This document shows positions 34,301-45,460 of a stretch of 64,000 nt of DNA, piece after piece; within the stretch, counting starts at the first letter, position 1, and the number at the start of each line of letters is the position of its first letter. The position numbers and the translations under genes are program-made. Source of the stretch: Lineolata rhizophorae (Eukaryota > Ascomycota > Dothideomycetes > Lineolatales > Lineolataceae); assembly GCA_010093515.1 (NCBI GenBank), contig MU001688.1, positions 598,223-662,222 on the forward strand, read 5' to 3'. The notes below the pieces were generated by a model, which did no database searches, had not been told where the DNA came from, and was given only the letters and a program-made list of their open reading frames with translations.

Positions 34301-35554
34301 CACCATGACGACCGCGTCGTCCGTGGAGTTATGTAGCCTCCTACACTAGCGAGCGGGCGGCTGAGCGGGCGGCTCGAGCTATCCTTACCGCCCTGCCTTG
34401 CCCGTCGCGCGCCGTCCCTAGGCCGGCCACCCGCCGGCCCTCCTCGATCACATTCCAGCGACCTCAGCGGCGTCTCGTCTCGCCTGGATGGGCGGGCGGG
34501 CCGTCCGCGGCGAACATCAACTAGCCTCCGATTGCTCGGCGCGAGCGGCCAAGTGGCGCTAGTGACCGCCGCCGCTTGACGATGGACGGGACTTTGGGAG
34601 AGGTGGAAAGGCGGGCTGGTAGGAACATAGGGAAGAATGTAGGCGGGTAGGGTTGTTCTCCTACCGTTCACGCCTTGCTCGCTAAAGAGGGAGCCAAGCG
34701 AGGACCTGACGGAGCGTTCTGCCACTCCGCGCGCCGGCTCGAGAGCTTCCTCCGTCGGCGAACCGGCCGGGGTGCTGGGCGGGCGGGGTGGCGGGGTGGT
34801 GTTGGTCTGGGGAAGGCAGGAGTCCGGCGGACGGGCCGGACTGGCTGGACTGTGACCTGGGATGGAAGCTAGTAGGGGTCCGGGCATGCTGCAGTTGCTG
34901 GACGCTGCAACTCCAACCCTCGTCACGCATCCATTCTGCATGGCCAGCAGAAATGAAGAAGAAAAAGAAAAAACCCCCTCAAGCCCATGACTTGAGCTCC
35001 CCGGTAGGCAGGTATTCTTCTCCTTTCGATTTCCCTTCGCCGGTACAGGGTTCCCGGTCACGCCCCTGTCCGCTCTCTTCTCCTCTCCCAATTGCTTCCC
35101 TGCGCCAAGGCGTCCCGCTTCAAACGTGGCGGCCATCCATGGCGAAGCCGCGCCGGGGCTGCGCTGCGCTGCGCGAGCGGGAAGCTGGTGCGTCGCTTTG
35201 CTTGCTGCTGGGACAGGGGGATGCGATGCGCATCGACACCACCCCGCTGCTCTGGGAATACATATTTGGCGCCGGAATCCGGGGAACCGAGATGGGTTCT
35301 GTTCCTTCGTCCCGCCTTCTTTCTTAAACTCTCCGATCCCGCTGCAGTGGGACTCGGCTCTTAGTGCCTACTTTACCTCGTTATCCCTTCCCTTGAGAAC
35401 TCAAGGGTAGTCAAGTCAAGTCAAGCCAGGCCAGGCCAAGTTCGAGCGGCGGTTAAATTGATTCTCTGCTCTGTTCTATCAAAGTCGGGACAGCGCTATC
35501 AGTACTAGCACCAGCACCAGCACCAGCAACCAGAACCAGAACACCAACGCCACC
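31353..35554. other. 4.2-kb gene-poor block with a composition switch
   Basis: 31.4-32.9 kb is AT-rich without a credible frame. From about 32.9 kb the sequence becomes GC-rich with many simple motifs: CCAGAACCAGAACCAGAG near 33,435; (CTAC)n near 33,625; CACCACCATCACC near 34,275; and AGTCAAGTCAAG near 35,410. A 280-codon minus frame (34,294-35,136) is Pro/Arg/Ser-rich and motif-free. The GC-rich part may be a long promoter/leader of the dehydrogenase gene or a non-coding transcript unit; the sequence alone does not decide. Confidence 0.5.
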
Positions 35555-37192
35555 ATGATTGGGCGACTCGTCATCGCTCTCGCAGCACTCCAAGCGCGGG
35601 CCCTCGCCCAGAGCTGCCCCTCGCTCACGGCCAACTACCCGTCGCCGTCGGTGGCGGACGGCTTCGATGCCCGGCTCATCGTCCAGGACCTGACCAAGCC
35701 GCGCGGCATGGTGTTCGACCACGAGGGCAACCTGCTTGTCGTCGAGTCGGGCAAGGGCATCACGGCCATGTCGCTCTCCTACGGCGATGGCTCGTGCGTC
35801 TCGGTGCAGGAGAAGAAAACTATCGTGTCCGATACCAGCGTATGTTCTTGCGAGCAACCAAAACCACAAGCATTGAGTATCTTTTGCATCAGAAACCGGG
35901 ATGCTACCAGTGCTGGGAGAATTGAAGGCTGACACAAAGTCCCCATGTGTGTTCGCTCGTGCCCGTACAGCTTAACCACGGCATCGAGCTCTCCTCGGAC
36001 GGCAACACGCTCTACGCCTCCAATTCTGACATGGTATTCTCGTTCGACTACGACGCCGGCTCCATGACCAACACATCTTCTGGCAAAGCCATCGTTACGG
36101 GCATGGCCTCTGACGACCTCGTCACGCGCACGCTGCTGATCCCGCGCAGCGCCGACGACAAGCTGCTCGTGTCGCGCGGCGGCGACGACAACATGGACTT
36201 CGGCACCGTGGACCTGGACTCGGGCCGGAGCCAGATCCGCATCTTCGACCTCGGCGGCGACGATGCGGTCGACTATCTCGAGGGCGAGGTGCTCGGCTGG
36301 GGCCTGCGCAACAGCGTGGGCGTCGGCGAGAACCCGCGCGACGGTGGCATCTGGTCCGTCGAGAACAGCGTCGACGACATCGAGCGCGACGGCGAGTCCA
36401 TCCACGCCGACAACCCGGCCGAGGAGCTCAACTACCACGGCATCCTGTCCGACGACGACGACGATAACGCCTACCTCGGCGCCAATTACGGCTTCCCGCT
36501 GTGCTACGCCGCGTGGGATGTCAGCGAGATTCCCGGCGGCGACGGCCTGAGCGTCGGAGACCAGTTCGCCATCGGCGAGGAGAACGCCACCGTCAACGAC
36601 CCGTTCTGCGCCCAGGACAGGCAGGCCCCGAGGCTCGTCTTCACCGCGCATACCGCGCCGCTGGACATCAAGTTCGATAGCCAGGGCGACAACGCCTACA
36701 TTTCGTTCCACGGCAGCTGGTGCGTCTTTCCGCTTCCACTTCTGCTCCCCCTTCCTCGCCTTCCCCCTTTCCACCTTTCCACTGCTTTCCCCACTCTCTT
36801 CCCCACCCCATCTCCCTAACATGGCCCCCTCCCCTAGGAACTCCCCCGACCCCGTCGGCTACCGCCTCTCCGTCGTCCCCTTCGGCCCCTCGGGCCAGCC
36901 CACCGCGCCCTCGACCTCGACCACGGCCGCCCGCCCCATCCTCTCCAACGAGGACCTCGACAGCTGCCCCGACGACTGCTTCCGCCCCGCCGGCCTCGCC
37001 TGGGACAACGCCGGCCGTCTGTACATGACGAGCGACAGCACCGGCGAGATCTACGTGCTCGTGCGCGCCGACGGCGCGCCTGTCGACGCCAACAGGGAGA
37101 GCGGTGCGGGCGCCGCCGTGGGCGGTAGGAGGAGCGCGTGGGCGGTGGCGGTTGTGGCGGGGGCGGCGGGCGTGGCGGCTTGGTTTATGTGA
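35555..37192 (+). CDS. Secreted sorbosone/glucose dehydrogenase-like beta-propeller
   Basis: Exons 35555-35839, 35971-36719 and 36838-37192 give 462 residues. A signal peptide is evident (MIGRLVIALAALQARALAQS). The fold is the six-bladed propeller of soluble glucose/L-sorbosone dehydrogenases, seen in LTKPRGMVFDHEGNLLVVES, HGIELSSDGNTLYASN, LGWGLRNSVGV, AEELNYHG, NYGFPLCYAAWD, HTAPLDIKFDS and FHGSWN. The last join crosses the W codon and restores SWNSPDPVGYRLSVVPF, which is strong support. The C-terminus ends in a hydrophobic stretch (AWAVAVVAGAAGVAAWFM) after a small-residue Gly/Ala region, suggesting a GPI anchor or membrane tail. Fungal members probably oxidise sugars or act on oligosaccharides at the surface; substrate and cofactor cannot be read from the sequence. 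An extra in-frame segment read through intron 1 contains a stop. Confidence 0.9.
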
Positions 37193-37604
37193 GGGGGGGG
37201 GATTGCTGCGGGGGAGAATGGTGGGAATGTCGTGGGCGGAAAAGGGTATGAGATGATCTGCTGGTAATGAGAAATATACGTAGGTAAATGAGGTAAAAAC
37301 GATTAATTGAATTGCTCTTTTTTTTGCACAGCTATACTGGGGCTATAAGCCAATTGTGCCACGCAGGATTATACTTCCATCCTGACACAATGTAACCAAA
37401 TTCCAAAATCCGGACATCTGTCCACTTGGTATTCATGTAGTAACGTTTGAAATGCTCGTCCAGAACAAAATCATACCCCGGAAGGAAATCAGTTTTTCAA
37501 TCGCAAGCCCAATTGTATCTCATGAGTGAACTCCAAACACCACATGTCATACAAGCCCAATGAAATGCTTTTTCACACACACACACTCATTATGCTTAAA
37601 AGTG
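37193..37604. other. Convergent spacer dehydrogenase/cystathionine beta-lyase
   Basis: A short convergent 3' region, AT-rich, with a (CA)n run near 37,574-37,586. No gene is seen. Confidence 0.65.
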
Positions 37605-39262
37605 TCATGACGACGGACCAGCTTCGTCAGTTTGTCCAACTGTGCCATTGGCCGTCTCCTCAGCCAGCGCGGCTGCGTCCTCACTCTCGATGGCTACAAT
37701 ACCGTCGACGTCAATCTTGACAGCGCCGGCTTGGACAAGCTAAATAGTTCCCACGAGTCAGACGGTGGATGTCTTCTAGACCCAAAAAAAAAAAAAAAAA
37801 GGACGAGTGGGGACATTCAAACTTACCGCCCTCCTCAAATCATCAATCAAATCCTCCACGTCCTCGATGCCGACGCACAGCCGGATTATGTCCTCCGGGA
37901 CGCCCCTTTCCCGGCGCGTCTTCTCGTCGATGCTCGCGTGGCTCATGCGACACGGCATGCTGATCAGGCTATTGACGCAGCCGAAGCTGACGCTGATAGC
38001 CCAGAGCCTCGCGCTCTCGACGACGCGCTCCGAGACGGCCACGTCGCCGGTCTCGAAGCTGAGCACGGCGCCGGCGCCGCGGGCCTGGCGCCAGTGCAGG
38101 GCGTGCTGGGGGTGCGACGCCAGGCCCGGGTAGCGGACCCGGAAGCCGAGGCCCTCGAGGAAGGACGCGATGCGGCCCGCGTTGGCCTGCTGCTTCTCCA
38201 TGCGCACGGCGAGCGTCTTGACGCCGCGAAGCAGCAGCCATGAGTCGAAGGGGGAGAGGCCGCAGCCCGAGGCGTTGATGGCGAAGTAGAGCTTGTCGCC
38301 GAGGGCGGCCGCCGACACGGCGATGACGCCCGCCATGACGTCGTGGTGGCCAGACAGGTACTTTGTGCCGCTCTCGTAGACGATGTCGGCGCCAAGGTCG
38401 AGCGGGTTCTGCAGCAGCGGCGAGAGCATCGTGTTGTCGACGGCGACGAGGGCGGCTGGGTTGGCGTCATGCGCGGCGCGACTCAGCGCCGCGATGTCGG
38501 CGATCTTGATGAGCGGGTTCGTCGGCGTCTCGAGGAGCAGCATGGCCGTCTTGGGGCTAAGAACCGCGCGCACCGCATCCACCGATGTCGTGTCCACGTG
38601 GTGCACCACGATGCCCCCGTTCGTGGCTAGGTACTTGAGCAGCCGGTTCGTGCCCCCGTACAGATCGTCCCCAGTCACGACTTCGTCGCCTGGCCGGAGC
38701 AGGCGCGTGATTACGTCGAGCGCACCCATGCCGGATGACACGACGAGGGCGCGCGCCGCGGACATGATCTTCGCGAGATGCCGCTCTAGGTGCGTGCGCG
38801 TTGGGTTGCCGGAGCGGGTGTAGTCGTATTCGCCCATCGAGGTGCTCGAGGACTGCTTGAAGGTGGCGGACTGCAGGACCTGTGTTAGCCGCCTTGCATT
38901 GCTATTCCTCCAAGACCACCGCAAAGACAGCTGGGCCAAACATCGCGGAAGCAGTAGTTGCTTCTCAATCGCAGCCGTCTGTATCCCAATTCCGTCGGCA
39001 ATATCTCTTTCCCCGCTCCTTCTTCTCGGGCCGCAACTCCCCAAACGCACAAGAATGCCCTCACCTGGTAGATTGGCACGCTGCTCGCATTGTACTGGTC
39101 CCCCCCATCCGTGTATACCAGCTCCGTTGCGAGCGCATACTTGCGCCCATTGCGAGGGCTCGACGGGGCCGGCGACGGAGGCAAGTCATGTCCGTCGAGG
39201 TCGACGTCCTGCAGCGCCTTGCCCGGAACACTCTTGGGCTTCGGTTGCTGCTCGGAGGACAT
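37605..39262 (-). CDS. str3: Cystathionine beta-lyase
   Basis: Exons on the minus strand are 39262-39065, 38879-37827 and 37739-37605, giving 461 residues. This PLP enzyme cleaves cystathionine to homocysteine in the transsulfuration/methionine pathway. Cys/Met-metabolism family motifs are present: SATFKQSSSTSMGEYDYTR with SGNPTR, GDEVVTGDDLYGGTNRLL, LLLETPTNPLIKIADI, VAVDNTMLSPLLQNPLDLGA, and the PLP-lysine motif ESGTKYLSGHHDVMAG with K239. The last 45 residues come from a small 3' exon (VQAGAVKIDVDGIVAIE and an acidic tail). The beta-lyase rather than gamma-lyase assignment rests on overall resemblance to fungal beta-lyases. The 87-bp second intron begins GTAAGT and contains a run of 17 T on the coding strand. 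No peroxisomal SKL is present, unlike yeast Str3. Confidence 0.92.
37784..37800. repeat. A/T homopolymer (17 nt) in an intron
   Basis: A perfect run of 17 A on the plus strand, so 17 T in the sense of the cystathionine beta-lyase gene, inside its last intron about 25 bp from the donor. Confidence 0.95.
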
Positions 39263-39293
<31 letters not shown>

Positions 39294-41590
39294 ACGGCGG
39301 CAATGGCAAGGGTCGTTTGCGTTGGTGCTGGTGGCGCTGGTGGTGCTGGAACGATGCTGTTGAAGGCGTTCCGATGTCAGACAAAGCGAAGGCGGGCGGG
39401 GGCGGAGGGAGGAGCCGAGGGGACGGCCGCGGTTCGGGCCGCTTGCGTGTCGCGTTGAGGAGATCGTAGGGTGGAGGACACGGGGAGAGAAAGCAGTTCA
39501 CAAACGCGGACAGGTCGGTTGAGGTGTTTGCGAGGTCCCGGTCACGCCAGTTAAGACGCAGGTACGTGAGGGATAATTGGCGAAGTCGCGGGGAAGGAAC
39601 ATGTGGGGGCGCTCTCGTTGGTCGGGCAAGCGATTGCATCATCCGAACCCTGCAACCCTTGGCCGGTCATTAGCCGCGTGGAAATTTTATGCTGTAGGCC
39701 CAGAAGCCTCGTAGGATGTCCACGCTCTGTTTGACACGGAAAAGGAGCTGCTCGAATGAGGGCTGGTGGCTAAAGAGCAGCAGAAGTTGGACAGCGAAAC
39801 TTGCTTGCGCTCTGCGGCCTGAGTTGTGTGAGAATGCCCGGCTTAACCAGAACAGATTAGAGAGCACCAGATCGCGGCGTCACCGCATCGAGTAGCCATG
39901 ATTGTTTGGCCTATTTGCTTAGTATCTTTGGGAACTACAGTTGCCACTTCAACAATTCTAGTCGGTAGACGAATGACCTCGCCATTGCGCAATTAGCGGC
40001 ATTAAAACCAAACTGATTGAGGGATTCCAATTCAAATGTCAATCGGCTTTCAATTGGTGCGGTTTTAGCTGGGAATCTCTCTCGAAATGCATTAAGAAAC
40101 CTCAACGACGATGCAACCCGGTCCACAGTATTGCAGCCTTGCCTTAATAGTAGTTTCCCGCGCCTAGTAAACCAAAGCATAACTTCCTCAACGTATTGCA
40201 CATGGCTCGGGTGACATCATTTCCATGGTCAGGCATCGGCCAAAGTTTACTTCCAGCTCAAGGCGGACAGAAGCCAGATGTAGTCGCGACAAGATGTCTG
40301 TTGTTCGACCAATCCACTCTTGTTCTTCACGCACGAGGCATTGCGTCTATCGGCTCCCGGACAAAATAAAGCTCCTCAAGCGGTCCCAGTAATGGCTCTC
40401 ATTGCCCGGCTGATCGTCATCGAAAGCCTAGAGTGGCCTAAGGATTCTGGTAGGCACTATTAGTGACCACGGCGATGTGATCGGAGCTATAAACAGAAGA
40501 TGTAAACCAGTGGAACGGAGCGGCCCGGGCGGGGCGGCGGGGAGTAAGTTGGGTTGAAGCTCGGAGTTTCGCGGTGGTGGAAAGCATGGGGATTGAGTAG
40601 TGCACACTTGCACACTGGTATCAGTCCGGGAGCAAATGTCTGCAGCACGTCCTGATCGTGAACTAAGGAAACCAACGAGATACAATCGGCTGTTTGTTTT
40701 GGGTCTTGCTACGTGAAGCAACTAGACTTGGAGCTTTTACAGGTGTCCCCAATCAATGATTGATTAGTTTATTGGATGTCCAGCATGGCTGAGAACACCG
40801 AAATGACGTGGAACAGTAATGAGCATTTTACATTATATCACTGAGACTTTGGATGACGCCTTGGCACTTTTGATCTACAGTCACTCCCCAAACTCACTAT
40901 TGTGTTCATCAGTCGATAAATGTCCAAACCCGCGTCAACAATCCGTCTTGGTTGTAATCCACACACAATTTTCCACCCTACTTTCAAAAATATCCAAACT
41001 TCTTAAAATCTACAGTAATTGTTGTGGAGTGGAGGAGCTAAGCGACAAAATGGGACCTACATACTCAACGGCCCCTACCTTTAATTAACTAGAGACCATT
41101 CAACACAGCATGAGGTAATTATATATTGCCCCAGCAGGTTAGAAACCTTGGTTCCGAGCCAATAGCCCCTTTTTGGCGATGAATTCATTTGGTGCTCTAT
41201 ACTACAGATGGTGTCGGACTGCCTGGTAGCTTTTCACTAAGTCTCAGAAACATATAGCAACAAATCTTAGTTTACATGTAGTGTTGCAGCCTTAGTTGAG
41301 CCTACCGTTCAATTTGCGCTCCGCGCTGGGACTGTGTCAATGATTGCGAACGACGGGACCGATTTTCGGCACTATCAGAGTCCACATGTTAGCCCAATTC
41401 ATTCAGTCTAAGCTAATGTATCCATGGTCATTCATGAGGGCTTCCAACTAGTGTAAAACATCCGACTGCCAGGGGCTTGTATAAGCTGAACCATCAGAGT
41501 CACTATAAATGAGGTGCTGCCTTCACTAGTTATCCGTTCGCCCTCATCTGACTTCGTCTCCTGACCAGTTCACCTGGCCTGTCACCGACG
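39263..41590. other. Divergent intergenic region 39.3-41.6 kb
   Basis: It contains the cystathionine beta-lyase promoter (39.3-39.7 kb, with a GGC-repeat near the start codon). About 1.7 kb of AT-rich sequence without credible frames follows, then the TATA-containing promoter of the repeat protein. No gene or RNA is seen. Confidence 0.6.
41504..41509 (+). promoter_or_regulatory. TATA box of the repeat-protein gene
   Basis: A perfect TATAAA lies 82 bp before the ATG of the Ser/Thr-rich protein, followed by a C/T-rich leader. The spacing suits a core promoter with a short leader. No other gene in the window shows so clear a box, which fits a strongly regulated gene; this is inference. Confidence 0.55.
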
Positions 41591-44500
41591 ATGAGGATCT
41601 CCTCTCTTCTCACCCTTTGCCTCAGCTTTGGCGCCTTTCAAGGTGCCAAAGGGTTGCCTACCCTTGATATTGAGGACGGCGGCAGTCCATGTGTCAAGTT
41701 CCATGCCAAAGGCGATGGCTTTCATGGGGCCGTCGCCCAATACCCGAATGGTGATCTCCGCGTCCATCCGGAGTTGCCAAACACCGTCTTCTGCTTCAAA
41801 AAGAAGCGGCTCAAAGACGTGCATGGCCGTGGGTGCGTTCCCACGGACCCGGAGAATCAATTGCACTGCAGTCACAAGGCGAAAGGTTTGGCTATCGATC
41901 AGACTTGAGAGGTCGAAGCTGCTCACTTATAGTGCATAGGCATGAAGGTCAACCACAAGCACCCGGAATTCATGGCTTGTCCTGCAAGCCTCAAGGGCAA
42001 CGACTACTCTCTTCATATGAAAAGTGAAGACCATCCGCTACCTCATTGCCAAAAGATCATTTTGGAAACGGAAGTCGTATTGGAAACGTTGCCCAAAGTA
42101 AAACGGTCTGAAGCTCCGGAGGAGTACTCGTCCAAGGCTTACAGCTCTCATCCTTATGAGTCGGCCTCCAAATCTGAACCCTCCACTTCTTCCGAGGTCT
42201 ACGCCGCTCACAAGGGATCTACGACCATGCCTAGAACTACATTGTCGTCTAAGTCCTATGGCGCTCACTCAAAGGCTTCCTCCTCGTCTGCAAAGGAGTC
42301 GGAATCTATGGGGCATAAATCTCATGCCTCGGCCACACCCATATCGGCGACTTCCGGCTCGCACAAGGCCCATTCTGCAGCTGCGACCTCCCTGTCATCA
42401 GAGCATCATTCAGCAGCTGGTTCGGCAACACATGATTCCTCGCATCCGTCAGCAACCTCTGGCCTGAAGGGATTCAACGGAACAGCACCGGCCTTCCATG
42501 TCGGGCTCCCGTTTTCGTCGCGCATCTATCTGCCGCGTGGCCTCGAATCCGAGTCGACGTCTAGCGGTTCTGGCATCACTCAGTCTCCAGTTCCAACGAG
42601 CACCCACGGATCTTGGCGAGGACCGGGGTGGGCCAAGTTGTCGTCCTCGTTGAAAGTGAGTACGGTTTGGACGACTGTTTGGGCCACCAAAGAGGCCACG
42701 GAGACGAGCCCCGCCGGCTCTCCTTACTCGACATCATCGTGCACCAAGTCTTCTAGCTCATCGACTGCTGAGGCCGCTCCCGCGTCATCCACATCGTGCA
42801 CTAAGTCGTCGACTTCCTCAACTGGTGGAGCGGTGGCCTCCTCAACGTCGCGTACGAAGTCGTCCACTGGTGGAGCGGCGGCCTCGTCCACTTCGTGCAC
42901 GAAGTCCTCTTCTACTGCAGGCGCAGCAACACCTTCGTCGACTTCGTGCACGAAGTCGTCTTCTACCGCAGGTGCAGCAACGCCTTCGTCGACCTCGTGT
43001 ACGAAATCCTCGTACACTGCGGGCGCAGCAACGCCGTCAACCTCGTGTACGAAATCCTCGGCCACAGCAGAGGCAGTGAGCTCCTCTACATCCTGCACCA
43101 AGACGTCTTCTACGGCCGGAGCTGCGGGTAGTTCAGCGATATCGTCCTCGGAATTCCATCACCCCTGGCACAAGTCGGCCGCACCGAGCTCTTCGTCCAC
43201 CGCCGAAGCGGAAGCGACGTCGACCTCATCGACCTCCTGCACGAAGACTTCCTCGTCCACGGGCGGCGCTGCTATTCCGTCTTCGACCTCCTGCACGAAG
43301 ACTTCCTCGTCCACGGGCGGCGCTGCTATTCCGTCTTCGACCTCCTGCACGAAGACTTCCTCGTCCACGGGCGGCGCTGCTATCCGGTCTTCGACCTCTT
43401 GTACCAAGACGTCCTCCACTGCTGGCGCCGCAATTGCCTCGTCGACATCCTGCACCAAGTCCTCTTCCACCACGGGCGCAGCCATCGGGTCGTCCACGAC
43501 TTGCACTAAGTCTTCAACCGCTGGAGCAGCAACCACGCCATCGACGTCGTGCACCACGTCGTCGTCAATCGCGGTCTCGCCTGCCGCAGCAACGACCTGG
43601 GACTCGGTTCACCACCACCCGCGTGGCCGGCCTACCGGTTCGTACTTTTTCTCGGGTTTTACGACATGGACTTGGGGTGGCGAGTGGTCGTCGCCGACTA
43701 GCGGTGCCGCCACTGGTTTCTCGACCGCGCACACCGAGTCTTCGCCTGCTACGCCGTCTGTTTCTTCAACGTCCTGCACCAAGTCATCGACCACTGCTGC
43801 CGCAGCGGCAACTTCAACCTCGACCTCGTGCACCAAGTCCTCGCACTCTAGTACTGCCGGCGCCGCAACTGGCACGTCCTCGTGCACCACGACGAGCTCC
43901 ACCGGCGGCCCTATCAGCGCGTCATCATCATGGTCGAAGCCGTATCACTACTCCCACTCAAGCATAACGGCCGGGCCAACTACTTTCGCGACGACCACCA
44001 AGCCGGCCTCTAGCAGTAAATCGTGCACTTCTTCGACCGGTGCTGCCGCCTCCGCTGAGACCAGCACCTGCCACACCAAGTACGTCCTGGGTATTGAGTT
44101 CCTGCCATTTTCGACATACTGCGTGACGCAAACCGTAACTCCCGCGACGGCCGCGAGTCCCACGGCGGTGAGCAGCGGTACGTCTTGGGCCCACGACATC
44201 ACGCCATACGGTAGCAGCAGCTCGTCTTGCACCAAGACGTCATCCTCTGTTGGTAGCGGAGAGAGCGCCATAACCACATCGTGCATCAAGTCATCCAGCA
44301 CTGGAGGTGCTGCCACGCCAACTTCCAAGTCCACGTCCTGCACCAAGTCGTCCTCCTCTACAGGCGGTGCGGAGAGCGCCACGTCGACCTCATGCACGAA
44401 GTCGTCCAGCACTGGAGGTGCTGCCAAGCCAACCTCCACATCGTGCACCAAGTCATCCAGCACTGGAGGTGCTGCCACGCCAACCTCCACGTCCACGTCC

Positions 44501-45460
44501 TGCACCAAGTCGTCCAGCACTGGAGGTGCTGCAACGCCGACTTCCACGTCCACGTCCTGCACCAAGACTTCGTCCTCCTGGATGGGCAAGCATGGCTGGC
44601 ATACCCACACTCTAACTTACGCCTCACCCGTGTCTGCCACAAGCAAGACCCCGCTCGTTACACCGTACAGCACATCGTGCACGACACTATGCCGCACTGT
44701 GAGTGAGGAAGAGGAGACCTCGACAGAGGCGGCTGCCGCGACGGAGACGGAGACAGCAAAGGTGTGGGGACCATCCTGGGGCGGCAAGTGGTGGAAGGCG
44801 GCTTCCTCGGAAGTGCCTGAGGCAACTGAGAATGAGACGGAAGCCGAAGCCGAGACCGTGGCTTGGGAAACAACCACGGTGACGTCCACAGCGACGATGA
44901 AGGCGACAGCTTCTCCTGTTCAGCCGACCGCTATGTCGACTAAGGCGAAGCCTAGCAGCACATGGGGCTATTTCCATCCCACCGCAACAGCTGACTCTAG
45001 CGATGACGATGAGGAATCCCCGCACAAGTTCTTGCGTCGGAACTTGGCGAGCGACATGGTCGAAGAGGCTCGTGATGGCTCATTCCCACCCGCCGCGGGA
45101 GCTGTTCCGGTATGGGATCAAGGAGTGCCGGGGTACGGCGGATCGTCACAAGGTTGGCCGGAGCAGGGTGGGTTGCCGCATGGAAGGCCACCGTATGGAG
45201 GGCCACCGCATGGAGGGCCACCACACGGAGGGCTAAAGCACGGCGGGGCGGAGCACGATGCTCTCCTCTCGCCTAAGGAGATCAGTCTCGGTATTAGCCA
45301 GTTAGTCGCGAGCCTGGAAAAAGGAACCAATCGCCACAACATGGACCAGAGCTTTGACACGATGGACGGTTGGATTGGAGGGGCAGCGGAGAAAGTTTCA
45401 GAGAACAACGATGACTCTCGGAAAAATGGCGGTCATGGTTGGTCGCCCCATGGGCACTAG
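41591..45460 (+). CDS. Large secreted Ser/Thr-rich protein with SCTK-type repeats
   Basis: Exons 41591-41885 and 41940-45460 give 1271 residues. The 54-bp intron (GTTTGG...GCTCAC...TAG) removes an in-frame TGA and joins two frames of the same phase. A signal peptide (residues 1-20, ISSLLTLCLSFGAFQGAKG) is followed by a compact N-terminal domain of about 130 residues with several cysteines (PCVKFHAKG, VFCFKKKRL, GCVPTDPENQLHC, MACPASLKG, PHCQKIILETE). I do not recognise its family. Then come about 27 imperfect repeats of 13-20 residues built on TSCTKSSSTxGAAxP, one Cys each. An acidic linker and a Gly/Pro/His segment (repeats of GGPPHGG) precede the C-terminus, which lacks a GPI-type hydrophobic tail. 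Heavy O-glycosylation and a cell-surface or matrix role are inferred. Function is unknown. Confidence 0.8.
42721..44580 (+). repeat. Tandem coding repeats (SCTK units) with near-identical 54-57 bp blocks
   Basis: The region encodes about 27 SCTK-like units. Three consecutive 54-bp copies starting at 43231, 43285 and 43339 are identical except for two changes near the end of the third. A second family of about 57 bp (AAGTCGTCCAGCACTGGAGG core) recurs between about 44,280 and 44,530. A unique segment around 44,080-44,200 (residues KYVLGIEFLPFSTYC) separates the groups. Confidence 0.85.

Noticed and set aside
34294-35136. 280-codon minus-strand frame
   Set aside because: Pro/Ser/Arg-rich with simple repeats, no motif; more likely chance openness in GC-rich DNA.
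42721-44580. CRISPR-like array in the repeat region
   Set aside because: The units are contiguous coding repeats without unique spacers, in a eukaryotic gene.
44281-44706. 141-codon plus-strand frame with HQV repeats
   Set aside because: Out-of-frame reading of the SCTK repeats; the main frame has the signal peptide and continuity.
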